From Sphingopyxis sp. QXT-31 (lineage in GTDB: Bacteria > Pseudomonadota > Alphaproteobacteria > Sphingomonadales > Sphingomonadaceae), in the NCBI RefSeq assembly GCF_001984035.1, contig NZ_CP019449.1, positions 3,472,001-3,536,000 of the forward strand: DNA of 64,000 nucleotides, written 5' to 3'. The position numbers and the translations under genes are program-made. How positions within the stretch are numbered: position 1 is the stretch's first letter; the number at the start of each line of letters is the position of its first letter. Positions 33,923 through 43,154 of this stretch are shown in pieces. The notes beneath the pieces were generated by a model. It searched no databases, was not told the DNA's origin, and was given only the letters and a program-made list of their open reading frames with translations.

Positions 33923-36900
33923 ATGACCCAGCCCACCGACCGCGCCGCTGTCCGCGCCCTCGCCCGCCGTCCCGAAGCCGATATCGTCGCGGACCTGCGC
34001 GCCGAACTCGCGCGCTCGTCCGCCACCGTCGAGGCGACCACCGCGCGCGGGCTCGCGCTCATTCGCAAGGCGAAGGCCGAGGGCGAGCGCGAGACGCTCG
34101 TCGCGCAGCTGATGAATCGCTACCGCCTTTCGACCGAGGAAGGCGTGGTGCTGATGTGCCTTGCCGAGGCGCTGCTTCGTGTTCCCGACAGTCCAACCGC
34201 CAATGCGCTGATCCGCGACAAGATCGCCGGGCGGCGCTGGAACGAGGGCGAGGACGAGGACAGCCCGCTGATCGTCGCGCTGTCGGCGCGCGGGCTTTCG
34301 CTCGGCTCGGCGACGCTGATGCTCGATGCGATGGGCAGCAAGGCGAATCCGCTCGCGCTTTTGAAGTCGATGATCCGCCGTTCGGGCGAGCCGGTTATCC
34401 GCCAGGCGTCGCTCGCGGCGATGAAGATGCTCGGCCAGCAGTTCGTCATGGGCGAGACGATCGACGCCGCGGTCAAGCGCGCCGACAAGGAAAAGAGCGA
34501 ACTCGCGAGCTTCGACATGCTCGGCGAGGCCGCGCGCACCGCTGGGGACGCACAGCGCTATTACGACAGCTATGCCAATGCCATCACGCGCATCGGCAAA
34601 CATGCAAAGGCCGGCGACCCGCACGCGAACCACGGCATTTCGATCAAGCTGTCGGCGCTCCACCCGCGCTACGAATATCTGCAAGGGCAGCGCGTGCGCG
34701 AGGAGCTGATCCCGCGCGTGATCGAACTCGCCCGCGCGGCGCGTGCGGTGAACATCCCGCTGATGATCGACGCCGAGGAAAGCGACCGGTTAGAGCCGCA
34801 TATGGACGTCTATGCCGCGCTGATCGACGCCGGCATTGCCGACGGCTGGACCGGGCTCGGCATCGTCATCCAGGCCTATCAGAAGCGCGCGCCCGAGGTG
34901 ATCCGCTGGGTCGCGGCGAAAGCCCGCGCGCGGGGCGTCAAGCTGTCGATGCGGCTCGTGAAGGGCGCCTACTGGGACACCGAGATCAAGCGTGCGCAGA
35001 CGATGGGGCTCGCCGACTTCCCGGTCTTCACCGCGAAGAACCACACCGACCTCAACTATATGCATTGCGCGCAGATTCTGCGCGACGCGCAGGACGCGAT
35101 CTTCCCTGCCTTCGCCAGCCACAATGCGATGACGCTCGCCTTCGTCGCCGAACTGTTCGCAGGCGCCGATTACGAGCTGCAGCGGCTCCACGGCATGGGC
35201 GAAGGCGCGCATGACGCCATCGTCGGGCTGTTCCCGCCGCCGCGTCCGGTGCGCGTCTATGCCCCCGTCGGCACGCACCGCGACCTGCTCGCCTATCTCG
35301 TCCGCCGCCTGCTCGAAAATGGCGCGAACTCCAGCTTCGTCCACCAGTTCTCCGACCCCGACGTCACCGCCGAACAGCTCGCGGTCGACCCGCGCAGCAT
35401 CGCGAGCAAGGTTTCGACGATCGCCACCGGCCGCACCCTGCTCGACCCCGAGCGCCGCAACTCGCGCGGATACGACCTCGGCGAGCCGGGCGTGCCCGAA
35501 GCGCTGATGGCGGCCATCGCCCAGGCGCGCCGCGCGGGCCCGGTGGCGGCTCCGATCGTTGCCGGGCGCACGCTCGGCGGTACCGCCGTGCCCGTGCACA
35601 ACCCCGCGACCGGCGCCGTCATCGGCTCGGTGATCGAGGCCGATGCCGCCGCGGTCGACGCTGCCGTCGCCGCTTCGAAGCCGGTGCAGGAGCATTGGAG
35701 CCTCGCGGGCGGCGCCTTCCGCGCCGAACGACTCGAGCGCGCCGCCGACCTGCTCGAGGAACGTGACGCTTTGTTCCTCGGCCTTGCAATCGACGAGGCG
35801 GGCAAGACGCTGGTCGATGCGGTCGCCGAGGTACGCGAGGCGGTCGATTTCCTGCGCTATTATGCGGGCCAGGCGCGCACGCATTTCACCCACCCGCTGC
35901 CGCTTCCCGGCCCGACCGGCGAGCGCAACGAGCTGATGCTCGAGGGCAAGGGCATCTTTGCCTGCATCAGCCCGTGGAATTTTCCGCTCGCGATCTTCCT
36001 CGGCCAGGTGTCGGCGGCGCTCGCCGCGGGCAATGCCGTGCTGGCGAAGCCCGCCGAACAGACGCCGCTGATCGCGCACGCCGCGGTGGAGTTGCTGCAC
36101 GAAGCGGGCATCCCCGCCGAAATCCTCCATTTTCTCCCCGGCCGCGGCGAGACCGTCGGCGCGGCGGTGACGGGGCATGACGACGTCATCGGCGTCGCTT
36201 TCACCGGCTCGACCGAGGTCGCACGGCTGATCAACCGCAGCCTCGCGATGCGCGACGGCCCGATTGCGACGCTGATCGCCGAGACCGGCGGCGCCAACGC
36301 GATGATCGTCGATTCGACCGCGCTGCCCGAACAGGTTGCGCGCGACGCCGTCGCCAGCGCCTTCCAGTCGGCGGGACAGCGCTGTTCGGCGCTCCGCCTG
36401 CTGTGCGTGCAGGAGGATGTCGCCGAAGGCATGATCGAAATGGTTGCGGGCGCGATGGCCGAACTCGCGGTCGGTGACCCGGCTTTGCTCGCGACCGACA
36501 CCGGCCCGATCATCGACGAGGAGGCGCAGGCCAATATCGCGACATATGTGGCCGACGCACGCGCCTCGGGCCGGGTGCTCGCCGAAGCGGGCGGCGACCT
36601 GCTCCCTGGCGGCCATTTCGTCCGCCCGGCGCTGATCCGGCTGGATGCGGTCACCGACCTCAAGCGCGAAATCTTCGGCCCCGTGCTGCATGTGGCGACG
36701 TGGAAGGGCGGCGAACTCGATGCGCTGATCGATGCGATCAACGCGTCGGGCTATGGGCTGACGCTCGGTGTCCACACACGCATCGACGGCGTCGCGGCGC
36801 ATGTCGCGGCGCGCGCGGCGGTCGGCAATGTCTATGTGAATCGCAATCAGATCGGCGCGATCGTCGGCTCGCAGCCCTTCGGCGGCCGCGGCCTGTCGGG

Positions 36901-37012
36901 CACCGGGCCCAAGGCCGGCGGCCCGCACTATCTGTTCCGCTTCGCCGAGGAAAAATCGATCTCGACCGACATCACGGCGGCCGGAGGGAATGCGGCGCTG
37001 ATGGCGGGGTGA
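33923..37012 (+). CDS. putA: Bifunctional proline dehydrogenase / L-glutamate gamma-semialdehyde dehydrogenase
   Basis: A 1029-residue PutA that converts proline to glutamate in two steps and channels the intermediate. The FAD-dependent proline dehydrogenase domain is N-terminal (about 150-450: DAEESDRLEPHMDVYAALID, MRLVKGAYWDTEIKRAQTMG). The NAD-dependent aldehyde dehydrogenase domain follows (about 540-1000), with SPWNFPLAIFLGQV, FTGSTEVARLINR and the catalytic C821 in SAGQRCSALRLL. It lacks the N-terminal RHH DNA-binding domain of E. coli PutA, so it does not repress itself; the divergent Lrp-type gene fits that role. The ATG at 33923 has AAAGG upstream. Membrane-associated, feeding electrons to quinone. 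Confidence 0.95.
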   Translation: MTQPTDRAAVRALARRPEADIVADLRAELARSSATVEATTARGLALIRKAKAEGERETLVAQLMNRYRLSTEEGVVLMCLAEALLRVPDSPTANALIRDKIAGRRWNEGEDEDSPLIVALSARGLSLGSATLMLDAMGSKANPLALLKSMIRRSGEPVIRQASLAAMKMLGQQFVMGETIDAAVKRADKEKSELASFDMLGEAARTAGDAQRYYDSYANAITRIGKHAKAGDPHANHGISIKLSALHPRYEYLQGQRVREELIPRVIELARAARAVNIPLMIDAEESDRLEPHMDVYAALIDAGIADGWTGLGIVIQAYQKRAPEVIRWVAAKARARGVKLSMRLVKGAYWDTEIKRAQTMGLADFPVFTAKNHTDLNYMHCAQILRDAQDAIFPAFASHNAMTLAFVAELFAGADYELQRLHGMGEGAHDAIVGLFPPPRPVRVYAPVGTHRDLLAYLVRRLLENGANSSFVHQFSDPDVTAEQLAVDPRSIASKVSTIATGRTLLDPERRNSRGYDLGEPGVPEALMAAIAQARRAGPVAAPIVAGRTLGGTAVPVHNPATGAVIGSVIEADAAAVDAAVAASKPVQEHWSLAGGAFRAERLERAADLLEERDALFLGLAIDEAGKTLVDAVAEVREAVDFLRYYAGQARTHFTHPLPLPGPTGERNELMLEGKGIFACISPWNFPLAIFLGQVSAALAAGNAVLAKPAEQTPLIAHAAVELLHEAGIPAEILHFLPGRGETVGAAVTGHDDVIGVAFTGSTEVARLINRSLAMRDGPIATLIAETGGANAMIVDSTALPEQVARDAVASAFQSAGQRCSALRLLCVQEDVAEGMIEMVAGAMAELAVGDPALLATDTGPIIDEEAQANIATYVADARASGRVLAEAGGDLLPGGHFVRPALIRLDAVTDLKREIFGPVLHVATWKGGELDALIDAINASGYGLTLGVHTRIDGVAAHVAARAAVGNVYVNRNQIGAIVGSQPFGGRGLSGTGPKAGGPHYLFRFAEEKSISTDITAAGGNAALMAG

Positions 37013-37028
37013 CCTTCCGCCTCTAGTC

Positions 37029-37110
37029 CCGTTCGCATCGAGCGAAGTCGAGATGCCCCGAAGGACGGCGCGATGTCGAGGGGTGTCTCGACTTCGCTCG
37101 ACACGAACGG
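37029..37110. repeat. Long intergenic inverted repeat, copy 2
   Basis: Same family as at 9338. The right arm is identical to that of copy 1; the left arm has CATCGAG and ATGC in place of TGTCGAG and CAC. It lies between converging putA and the TPR-protein gene. Confidence 0.9.
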
Positions 37111-37123
37111 AAACCAGGGGGCG

Positions 37124-38074
37124 TTAGGCGCCCGGCACGCCCAGTAGCTGCGCCTGTGCCTTCAGCCGCGCGGCCGCGCCCGGGTTCGCTGCGATGCCGT
37201 CCTTCAGCGCTTGCGCGGCCTTGGCGGTCTCGCCCAAGGTCATCCGGCTGCGCATCAGCATGATCCAGCGATCGACGTCGCCCGGATTGGCTTTCAGCTT
37301 GGTCTCGAGCCCGCTCACCATGCCCGCTATCATCGCGTCCTGCTGGCCCTTGGGCAGCTGCGAGGCTGCCTCCATGTCCGAACGGCTCGGTCCGGGGATG
37401 GCGCGTGCGGCGACGGGCATTTCGTCGGCGGTCAGCGGGCGCGGCTGGGTTTTCGCCAGCCGGTCCGCGACCTCGATCTTGTGGATCGCGCCGACCTGTT
37501 CGATCGTCCGGCGGAGGTCGGCCTCCCACGGTGCGCCCTGCGGCGTGTCGGCGAGCAGCGCGAACCAGTCCTCGATCGCGCCCTTGTGGTCGCCACCGAT
37601 ATCCTTCTTCACCGCCATGAAATAGCGCGCGCGCGGGTCCTTGGCGTCGAGCGCGATGGCTTTTTCGAAGGCCTGCAGCGCGTCAGCGGGCATCGGCTCG
37701 CGCTCGCTCGCCATCACGCGCGCCTCGCCGAGCGCCGACCATAGCCCCGCCGAATCGGGCGACAGCGCGGTCGCTTTTTCATAAGCCGCCGCCGCGCCGG
37801 CGAAATCGCCGAGGTCGAAGCGCGCCGCGCCGAGCTGCATCCAGGCGTCGGCGCTGTTCGGTTCGGCCCTGGTCCGCGCCTCGAGCGCGGTGAGCTGGTC
37901 GCCCGGCAGCGCGCCGGCTTCGGTGGCCGCCGCAGGGGCTTCGGGCGCGCGGTCGCGCCAGATCGCATAGCCGATCGCGCCCGCCAGCAGCAGGAAGGCG
38001 GCGATCAGGATCAGGCCGTTCGTCCGCGTCAGGCCGGTGCCGGCCGGCTTTGCCATCTCTTTGCTCTCGTTCAT
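37124..38074 (-). CDS. Membrane-anchored TPR protein, CcmI/NrfG-like
   Basis: A 316-residue protein with one N-terminal membrane helix (about 18-38: NGLILIAAFLLLAGAIGYAI) and a periplasmic part made of TPRs (SADAWMQLGAARFDLGDFAG and DSAGLWSALGEARVM-type units), then a second, less clear set (VDRWIMLMRSRMTLGETAKA). The layout is that of CcmI/NrfG, which hold apocytochromes during c-type heme attachment. No other ccm genes are next to it, so a cytochrome-maturation role is possible but only suggestive; a cytochrome cluster lies 1.5 kb away. The start MNESKEM follows AGGGG. Confidence 0.75.
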   Translation of the reverse strand: MNESKEMAKPAGTGLTRTNGLILIAAFLLLAGAIGYAIWRDRAPEAPAAATEAGALPGDQLTALEARTRAEPNSADAWMQLGAARFDLGDFAGAAAAYEKATALSPDSAGLWSALGEARVMASEREPMPADALQAFEKAIALDAKDPRARYFMAVKKDIGGDHKGAIEDWFALLADTPQGAPWEADLRRTIEQVGAIHKIEVADRLAKTQPRPLTADEMPVAARAIPGPSRSDMEAASQLPKGQQDAMIAGMVSGLETKLKANPGDVDRWIMLMRSRMTLGETAKAAQALKDGIAANPGAAARLKAQAQLLGVPGA

Positions 38075-38233
38075 TTTTGCCCCTCTTGTGCGCGTGCGAA
38101 AAAATAACCGCCCCGCGCGGTCGCGGCTTGCCTTTGCTCGGCGATGGTGTAGCCTTTGAGGGGCGAGGTCGGTCAACGATTAAATCGCAAAGGGGTCGCA
38201 CCGAAATTTTCCCGGCCAACAGGGGAGGGGTGC

Positions 38234-39589
38234 ATGGCAGTTTCAGATCACGTCGATTTCAAGACGTTCATGGAAGGGGTGTCGAAGCGTAACCCGGGGC
38301 AACCTGAGTTCGTCCAGGCGGTGCAGGAAGTCGCCGAGGACATCTTCGATTTCATCAAGGACAAGGAAGAATATCACGCGCAGCAGATCCTGCGGCGCAT
38401 CGCGGAGCCCGACCGCGTCGTCTCGTTCCGCGTCTGCTGGGAGGACGATAATGGCAATGTCCGCGTCCAGCGCGGCTGGCGCGTCCAGAACAACAATGCC
38501 ATCGGCCCGTACAAGGGCGGCATTCGTTTCCACCCCTCGGTCACCGAATCGGTGCTCAAATTCCTTGCCTTCGAGCAGACGTTCAAGAACGCGCTGACCG
38601 GCCTGCCCATGGGCGGCGGCAAGGGCGGCTCGAACTTCAATCCCAAAGGCAAGAGCGTGCGCGAGATCATGCGCTTCTGCCAGAGCTTCATGACCGAACT
38701 CTATCGCCACATCGGCGCCGACATCGACGTACCCGCGGGCGACATCGGCGTGGGCGGGCGCGAGATCGGCTTCATGTTCGGCCAGTACAAGCGCATCACC
38801 AACGAATTCACCGGGGTGCTCACCGGCAAAGGCCTCGAATGGGGCGGCTCGCTGATCCGCACCGAGGCGACCGGCTATGGCGCGGTCTATTTCCTTGCCA
38901 ACATGCTCGCCGCGAAGGGCCAGGACCTGACCGGCAAGACCGCGGTCATCTCGGGCTCGGGCAATGTCGCGACGCATGCGGCGGAGAAGATCGTCCAGCT
39001 GGGCGGCAAGGTGCTGACGCTTTCCGATTCGGGCGGCTTCATCCACGACCCCGACGGCATCACGCAGGAGAAGATCGACTGGGTGAAGGCGCACAAGACG
39101 CACCGCCGCGGCCGGATCGAGGAATATTGCGACGAGTATAAGGGCGCGAGCTTCACCGCGGGCAAGACGCCGTGGGGGGTCAAGTGCGACGTCGCTTTGC
39201 CCTGCGCAACGCAGAACGAATTGCTCGGCGACGATGCGCGCGCGCTGGTTGCCAATGGCTGTATCGCGGTCAGCGAAGGCGCCAACATGCCGACCAACCT
39301 CGAGGGCGTGCATGTCTTCAAGGATGCGAAGATCATGTTCGCGCCGGGCAAGGCGGCGAACGCCGGCGGGGTCGCGGTGTCGGGGCTCGAAATGAGCCAG
39401 AACAGCGAACGGCGCAGCTGGAAGGAAGCCGAGCTGCAGCAGATGCTCAAGGACATCATGGACGGCATCCACAAGAGCTGCCTGACCTATGGCGATCAGG
39501 GCGGCGGCTATATCGACTATGTGAAGGGCGCCAATATCGCGGGCTTCAAGAAGGTCGCCGACGCGATGCTCGCGTTCGGGGTGGTGTAG
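38234..39589 (+). CDS. gdhA: NADP-specific glutamate dehydrogenase
   Basis: A 451-residue enzyme that assimilates ammonia into 2-oxoglutarate. Conserved parts are GPYKGGIRFHPSV (about 91-103), the catalytic K130 in GLPMGGGKGGSNF, DIDVPAGDIGVGGREIGFMF, and the nucleotide-binding ISGSGNVATHAAEKIV. Length matches the hexameric bacterial type. A GGGGAGGGG sequence precedes the ATG. It is followed after 50 bp by the cytochrome operon on the same strand, so read-through is possible; a short hairpin (GCGC-AAAA-GCGC) is the only structure between. Cytoplasmic. Confidence 0.95.
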   Translation: MAVSDHVDFKTFMEGVSKRNPGQPEFVQAVQEVAEDIFDFIKDKEEYHAQQILRRIAEPDRVVSFRVCWEDDNGNVRVQRGWRVQNNNAIGPYKGGIRFHPSVTESVLKFLAFEQTFKNALTGLPMGGGKGGSNFNPKGKSVREIMRFCQSFMTELYRHIGADIDVPAGDIGVGGREIGFMFGQYKRITNEFTGVLTGKGLEWGGSLIRTEATGYGAVYFLANMLAAKGQDLTGKTAVISGSGNVATHAAEKIVQLGGKVLTLSDSGGFIHDPDGITQEKIDWVKAHKTHRRGRIEEYCDEYKGASFTAGKTPWGVKCDVALPCATQNELLGDDARALVANGCIAVSEGANMPTNLEGVHVFKDAKIMFAPGKAANAGGVAVSGLEMSQNSERRSWKEAELQQMLKDIMDGIHKSCLTYGDQGGGYIDYVKGANIAGFKKVADAMLAFGVV

Positions 39590-39639
39590 GACGGCGGTCG
39601 AGGCGCAAAAGCGCCCGGCGGGGTAAAAGGGGTTCTGCG

Positions 39640-41127
39640 ATGACGACGCACGCTGGAACGGAGCGCCGCGATGGGCCCACGGCGGCCTTGGCCGCCGTTC
39701 GGCCGCCGCTCGTGGCTTTTGCCGCCCTTGTGCTGTTGCTCGCCGCGCTGGCGGTTGCCGCCGTCATCGCGGCTCCGCCGGCGCGCTCGCAGGGCGAGGC
39801 CGGTGGGCGCTACACCGGCGTCGCCTCGTGCGCGGGATCGACCTGCCACGGCCGGATGGAGGGCGACGGGACTGTCGTTCGCCAGGACGAGCTGATGAAA
39901 TGGCAGGAGCCCTCGACTCCGGGCGGCGCGCACAGCCGCGCCTGGGCGGTGCTCAGCAACAGCCGCAGCCAGTTCATCGCGCGCAACCTGGGGCTGAAGG
40001 ACGCCGCGACCGCGCCGATGTGCCTCGGCTGCCACAGCACGAAGGGCGCGATCGACGCCGCGGGCGGCGCGATGCGCGGCACCGTGCCGCTCGAGGACGG
40101 CGTCGGCTGCGAATCGTGCCATGGTCCGGCGGGCGGCTGGATCGCCAGCCACTATGCCGGGGTCGGCACCAACGCCGATCCCGACCGCGAAATGCGCGAA
40201 AAGCATCTCGCCAACCTGTCGGCGGGGCTCAAGAAGCTCGAGGATCCGGTGGTGCGCGCGGGCGTGTGCGTCGACTGCCACTTCGGCTCGGCGGGCGAGG
40301 GGCAGTTCGTCACCCACCGCATCATGGCGGCGGGGCATCCGCGCATCGCCTTCGAGCTCGACCTCTTCTCCTCGCTCCAGGCGCATCATCAGGAGGATGG
40401 TGATTACAGCTGGCGCAAGTTCGGCGCCGCGGGTGCGCGCACCGACCATGTCCAGATGTGGGCGGTCGGGCAGGCCGAGGCGCTCGAGCGCAGCCTCCAG
40501 CTCTTCCAGTCGAAGCGCGGGACCGAGGGCATGTTCCCCGAATTCTATTTCCTCGACTGCCACAGCTGCCACCGCCCGATCTTCGACCAGGCGAAGCCGG
40601 TGAAGACGAGCCTCGACAACCCCGGGCGCCAGATTCCCGAGGGCATGCCGCCCTATAATGACGAAAATCTGATCATGCTCGCCGCCGCGGCGCGGATCGC
40701 GGCACCGGGGCTCGCCGACCAGCTCGCGGCGCGCACCGCCGCCTTCCACCGCGCGATGACGGTCGACCGCGACAGCGCAAAGGCGGCGGCGGCGCAGCTC
40801 GGCCAGACCGTCGCGGCGCTGAAGCGCGCCTTCGCCTCGCGCAATTTCTCGGGTACCGATGCCTTCGCGCTCGTCGATGCGATCGCGGCGAAGGCGATCA
40901 GCGACCGTTTCACCGACTATTCGGGCTCGCAGCAGGCGGTGATGGGGGTCGATACACTGCTCAACGCGATGGTCTCGTCGGGACGCATCACCGTCGGCGC
41001 GGCGGCGGGCATCCGCGGCGATATCGACCGCGCCTATGCCGCCGTGAAGGACCCCAACGCCTATAAGCCCGTGCAATTCCAGCAGTCGCTGGGCAATGCC
41101 GTGCGCGCGATCCGGGCGCTGCGCTGA
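39640..41127 (+). CDS. Pentaheme cytochrome c, c554-like, membrane-anchored or secreted
   Basis: A 495-residue protein with a hydrophobic N-terminal segment (about 22-46) that is either a signal peptide or an anchor. Five heme-binding sites can be read: CAGSTCH at 64-70 (a C-x4-C-H form), CLGCH at 128, CESCH at 157, CVDCH at 210 and CHSCH at 307. The arrangement in the first half is like the cytochrome c554 group. The C-terminal 180 residues are helical without hemes (KAAAAQLGQTVAALKRAF). AAAAGGGG lies upstream of the ATG. It is the first of four closely packed genes; it probably passes electrons in the periplasm. Confidence 0.88.
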   Translation: MTTHAGTERRDGPTAALAAVRPPLVAFAALVLLLAALAVAAVIAAPPARSQGEAGGRYTGVASCAGSTCHGRMEGDGTVVRQDELMKWQEPSTPGGAHSRAWAVLSNSRSQFIARNLGLKDAATAPMCLGCHSTKGAIDAAGGAMRGTVPLEDGVGCESCHGPAGGWIASHYAGVGTNADPDREMREKHLANLSAGLKKLEDPVVRAGVCVDCHFGSAGEGQFVTHRIMAAGHPRIAFELDLFSSLQAHHQEDGDYSWRKFGAAGARTDHVQMWAVGQAEALERSLQLFQSKRGTEGMFPEFYFLDCHSCHRPIFDQAKPVKTSLDNPGRQIPEGMPPYNDENLIMLAAAARIAAPGLADQLAARTAAFHRAMTVDRDSAKAAAAQLGQTVAALKRAFASRNFSGTDAFALVDAIAAKAISDRFTDYSGSQQAVMGVDTLLNAMVSSGRITVGAAAGIRGDIDRAYAAVKDPNAYKPVQFQQSLGNAVRAIRALR

Positions 41128-41135
41128 CGACCGAC

Positions 41136-43151
41136 ATGCAGAACCGAACCCGCCTCTTCCGCTCGAGTGCCTTTGCCGCCATGGCCGCGCTGCTCCTGTC
41201 CTCGTGCGGCGGCGGTGGCGGAGGTGGCGGCACGCCGACTCCCACGCCCACGCCTACCCCGACGCCCACCCCGACCGGCGGGCTCTTCACGCCGCCCGCG
41301 GCCGAATCGCTCAGCACTGCCGACGTCCAGCAGGTGATCGCGCAGGCGGTCGGCGAAGCGCGCGCGCGCAGCCGCCCGTCGATCATCGCGGTGACCGATC
41401 GCGTCGGCAATGTCCTCGCGGTGTTCCGCATGACCGGCGCGCCCGACACCGCGGTGGTCAGCCGCAAGCGCATCGGCGGCCCGGCGCCCGCGGGGGCCGA
41501 GATCGCGCTGCAGGGCGCGACGATCCCTGCCGCTGCCGCCGCGATCGCCAAGGCGATCACCGGCGCCTATCTGTCGAGCGGCGGCAACGCCTTCTCCAGC
41601 CGCACTGCCAGCCAGATCGTCCAGGAACATTTCCCGCCCGCGCCGACCACCGTCGGGCTCGAAAGCGGGCCCTTGTTCGGGGTGCAGTTCAGCCAGCTGC
41701 CCTGCTCGGACCTGTCGCGGCGTTTCGTTGCCGGCGGCGGCACAGGCGCGCTGATCGGGCCGAAGCGCTCGCCGCTCGGCCTCGCCGCCGACGCCGGCGG
41801 TTTCCCGCTCTACAAGAATGGCGTCGTCGTCGGCGGCATCGGGGTGATGGCCGACGGCGATTACGGCTTCGACCAGAATATCCTCGACACCGAGAATGAC
41901 GACGAGGAAGCGATCGCCTTCGCCGGCACGCAAAGCTTCGCCGCCGCGGAAGCGATCCGCGCCGAACGGATCACCGTCGACGGCACCTCGCTGCGCTTCA
42001 GCGACGCGACGACCGCGAGCCTGTCGCCGCTCCAGACCAATTTCGGCGCGATCAACGGCAGCCAGGGCGCGCTGATTCCGGTCACCGGCTACACCGACGG
42101 CACGCTGGTGGCCGGCACCGTCTACGGCACCGAGGCCTCGGGCATCCGGGCGAGCACCGCGGGCGAATTTTCGAACCGCGATGCGTTCGTGCTCACCGAC
42201 GGCAGCGGCAACCCGCGCTACCCGATCCGCGCGGGCACCGACGGCGCCGCGGTGGCGCAGCCGCTTACCGCCGCCGAAGTGCGCGCGGTGCTCGAAGAAG
42301 CCTTCACGATCCTCTCCCGCGCGCGCGCGCAGATCCGCCGCCCGCTCGACAGCCGTATGCAGGCGACGATCAGCCTCGTCGACACCAATGGCGAGGTGCT
42401 CGGTATCGTCCGCTCGCCCGATGCGCCGATTTTCGGCACCGATGTGTCGTTGCAGAAGGCGCGCACGGTGGCTTTCCTGTCGGGCAGCCGCGCCGCGCCC
42501 GAACTGCTCGCAACCCCGGTCGTGCCCGGCGTCGCCAATGTGCCCGCTTATGTCCAGCGCACGCGGACTTTCCTCAACGATCCGGCGGCGCTGACCGGCG
42601 GAACGGCCTTCGGCGACCGCTCGGTCGGCAATCTCGCCCGCCCCTATTTCCCCGACGGCGAAGTCGCGCGTCCCGCGGGTCCTTTCTCGGTCGAGCAGGC
42701 GGCGCAGTTCAGCCCCTTTGGGGTCGGGTTGCAAGTCGATCTCGTCGCGCTCAATATCGTCCAGCACCTCAATTTTGTCGCCAGCGGCGGCGCCAGCCCC
42801 GACACCGCGCAGCAATGCACGCAGGTCCCCGACACCTCGCTCGGGCGCAAGCGCATCGCCAACGGCATCCAGATCTTCCCGGGCTCGGTCCCCATCTATC
42901 GCGGCAGCACGCTGGTCGGCGCGATCGGCGTGTCGGGCGACGGCATCGACCAGGACGATATGGTCAGCTTCCTTGGGCTCCATAATGGCGGCGCGCGGAT
43001 CGGCGGCATCGGCAACGCGCCGACGGGCATTCGCGCCGACCGCGTCGTGGTGAACCTGTCGGGCGGCGCAAGCGTGCGGCTGCGCTACGTCTCCTGCCCC
43101 TTCGCGCCCTTCCTCGACACGGCGCAGCAAAATGTCTGCGACGGGCTGTAG
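41136..43151 (+). CDS. Lipoprotein with two GlcG/HbpS-like domains
   Basis: A 671-residue lipoprotein. The lipobox is LLLSSC, followed by a run of glycines and a TP-repeat linker (about 33-48). Two GlcG/HbpS-like regions follow. The first (about 58-290) starts LSTADVQQVIAQAVGEARAR and has IIAVTDRVGNVLAVFRMTG; the second (about 375-650) starts PLTAAEVRAVLEEAFTILSR with ATISLVDTNGEVLGIVR. Each ends with a G-x-x-G-G-I-G-V-like segment (VVVGGIGVMADGDYGFDQ; STLVGAIGVSGDGIDQDD). HbpS binds heme and iron, GlcG is in the glycolate operon; a heme-handling or sensing job would suit the surrounding cytochromes. It starts 9 bp after the pentaheme gene. Confidence 0.82.
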   Translation: MQNRTRLFRSSAFAAMAALLLSSCGGGGGGGGTPTPTPTPTPTPTPTGGLFTPPAAESLSTADVQQVIAQAVGEARARSRPSIIAVTDRVGNVLAVFRMTGAPDTAVVSRKRIGGPAPAGAEIALQGATIPAAAAAIAKAITGAYLSSGGNAFSSRTASQIVQEHFPPAPTTVGLESGPLFGVQFSQLPCSDLSRRFVAGGGTGALIGPKRSPLGLAADAGGFPLYKNGVVVGGIGVMADGDYGFDQNILDTENDDEEAIAFAGTQSFAAAEAIRAERITVDGTSLRFSDATTASLSPLQTNFGAINGSQGALIPVTGYTDGTLVAGTVYGTEASGIRASTAGEFSNRDAFVLTDGSGNPRYPIRAGTDGAAVAQPLTAAEVRAVLEEAFTILSRARAQIRRPLDSRMQATISLVDTNGEVLGIVRSPDAPIFGTDVSLQKARTVAFLSGSRAAPELLATPVVPGVANVPAYVQRTRTFLNDPAALTGGTAFGDRSVGNLARPYFPDGEVARPAGPFSVEQAAQFSPFGVGLQVDLVALNIVQHLNFVASGGASPDTAQQCTQVPDTSLGRKRIANGIQIFPGSVPIYRGSTLVGAIGVSGDGIDQDDMVSFLGLHNGGARIGGIGNAPTGIRADRVVVNLSGGASVRLRYVSCPFAPFLDTAQQNVCDGL

Positions 43152-43154
43152 ACG

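Noticed and set aside
41231..41280. Tandem CCCACGCC-like repeats as a possible CRISPR or VNTR
   Set aside because: They encode the Thr-Pro linker of a lipoprotein. No spaced direct repeats of CRISPR type were seen anywhere in the window.
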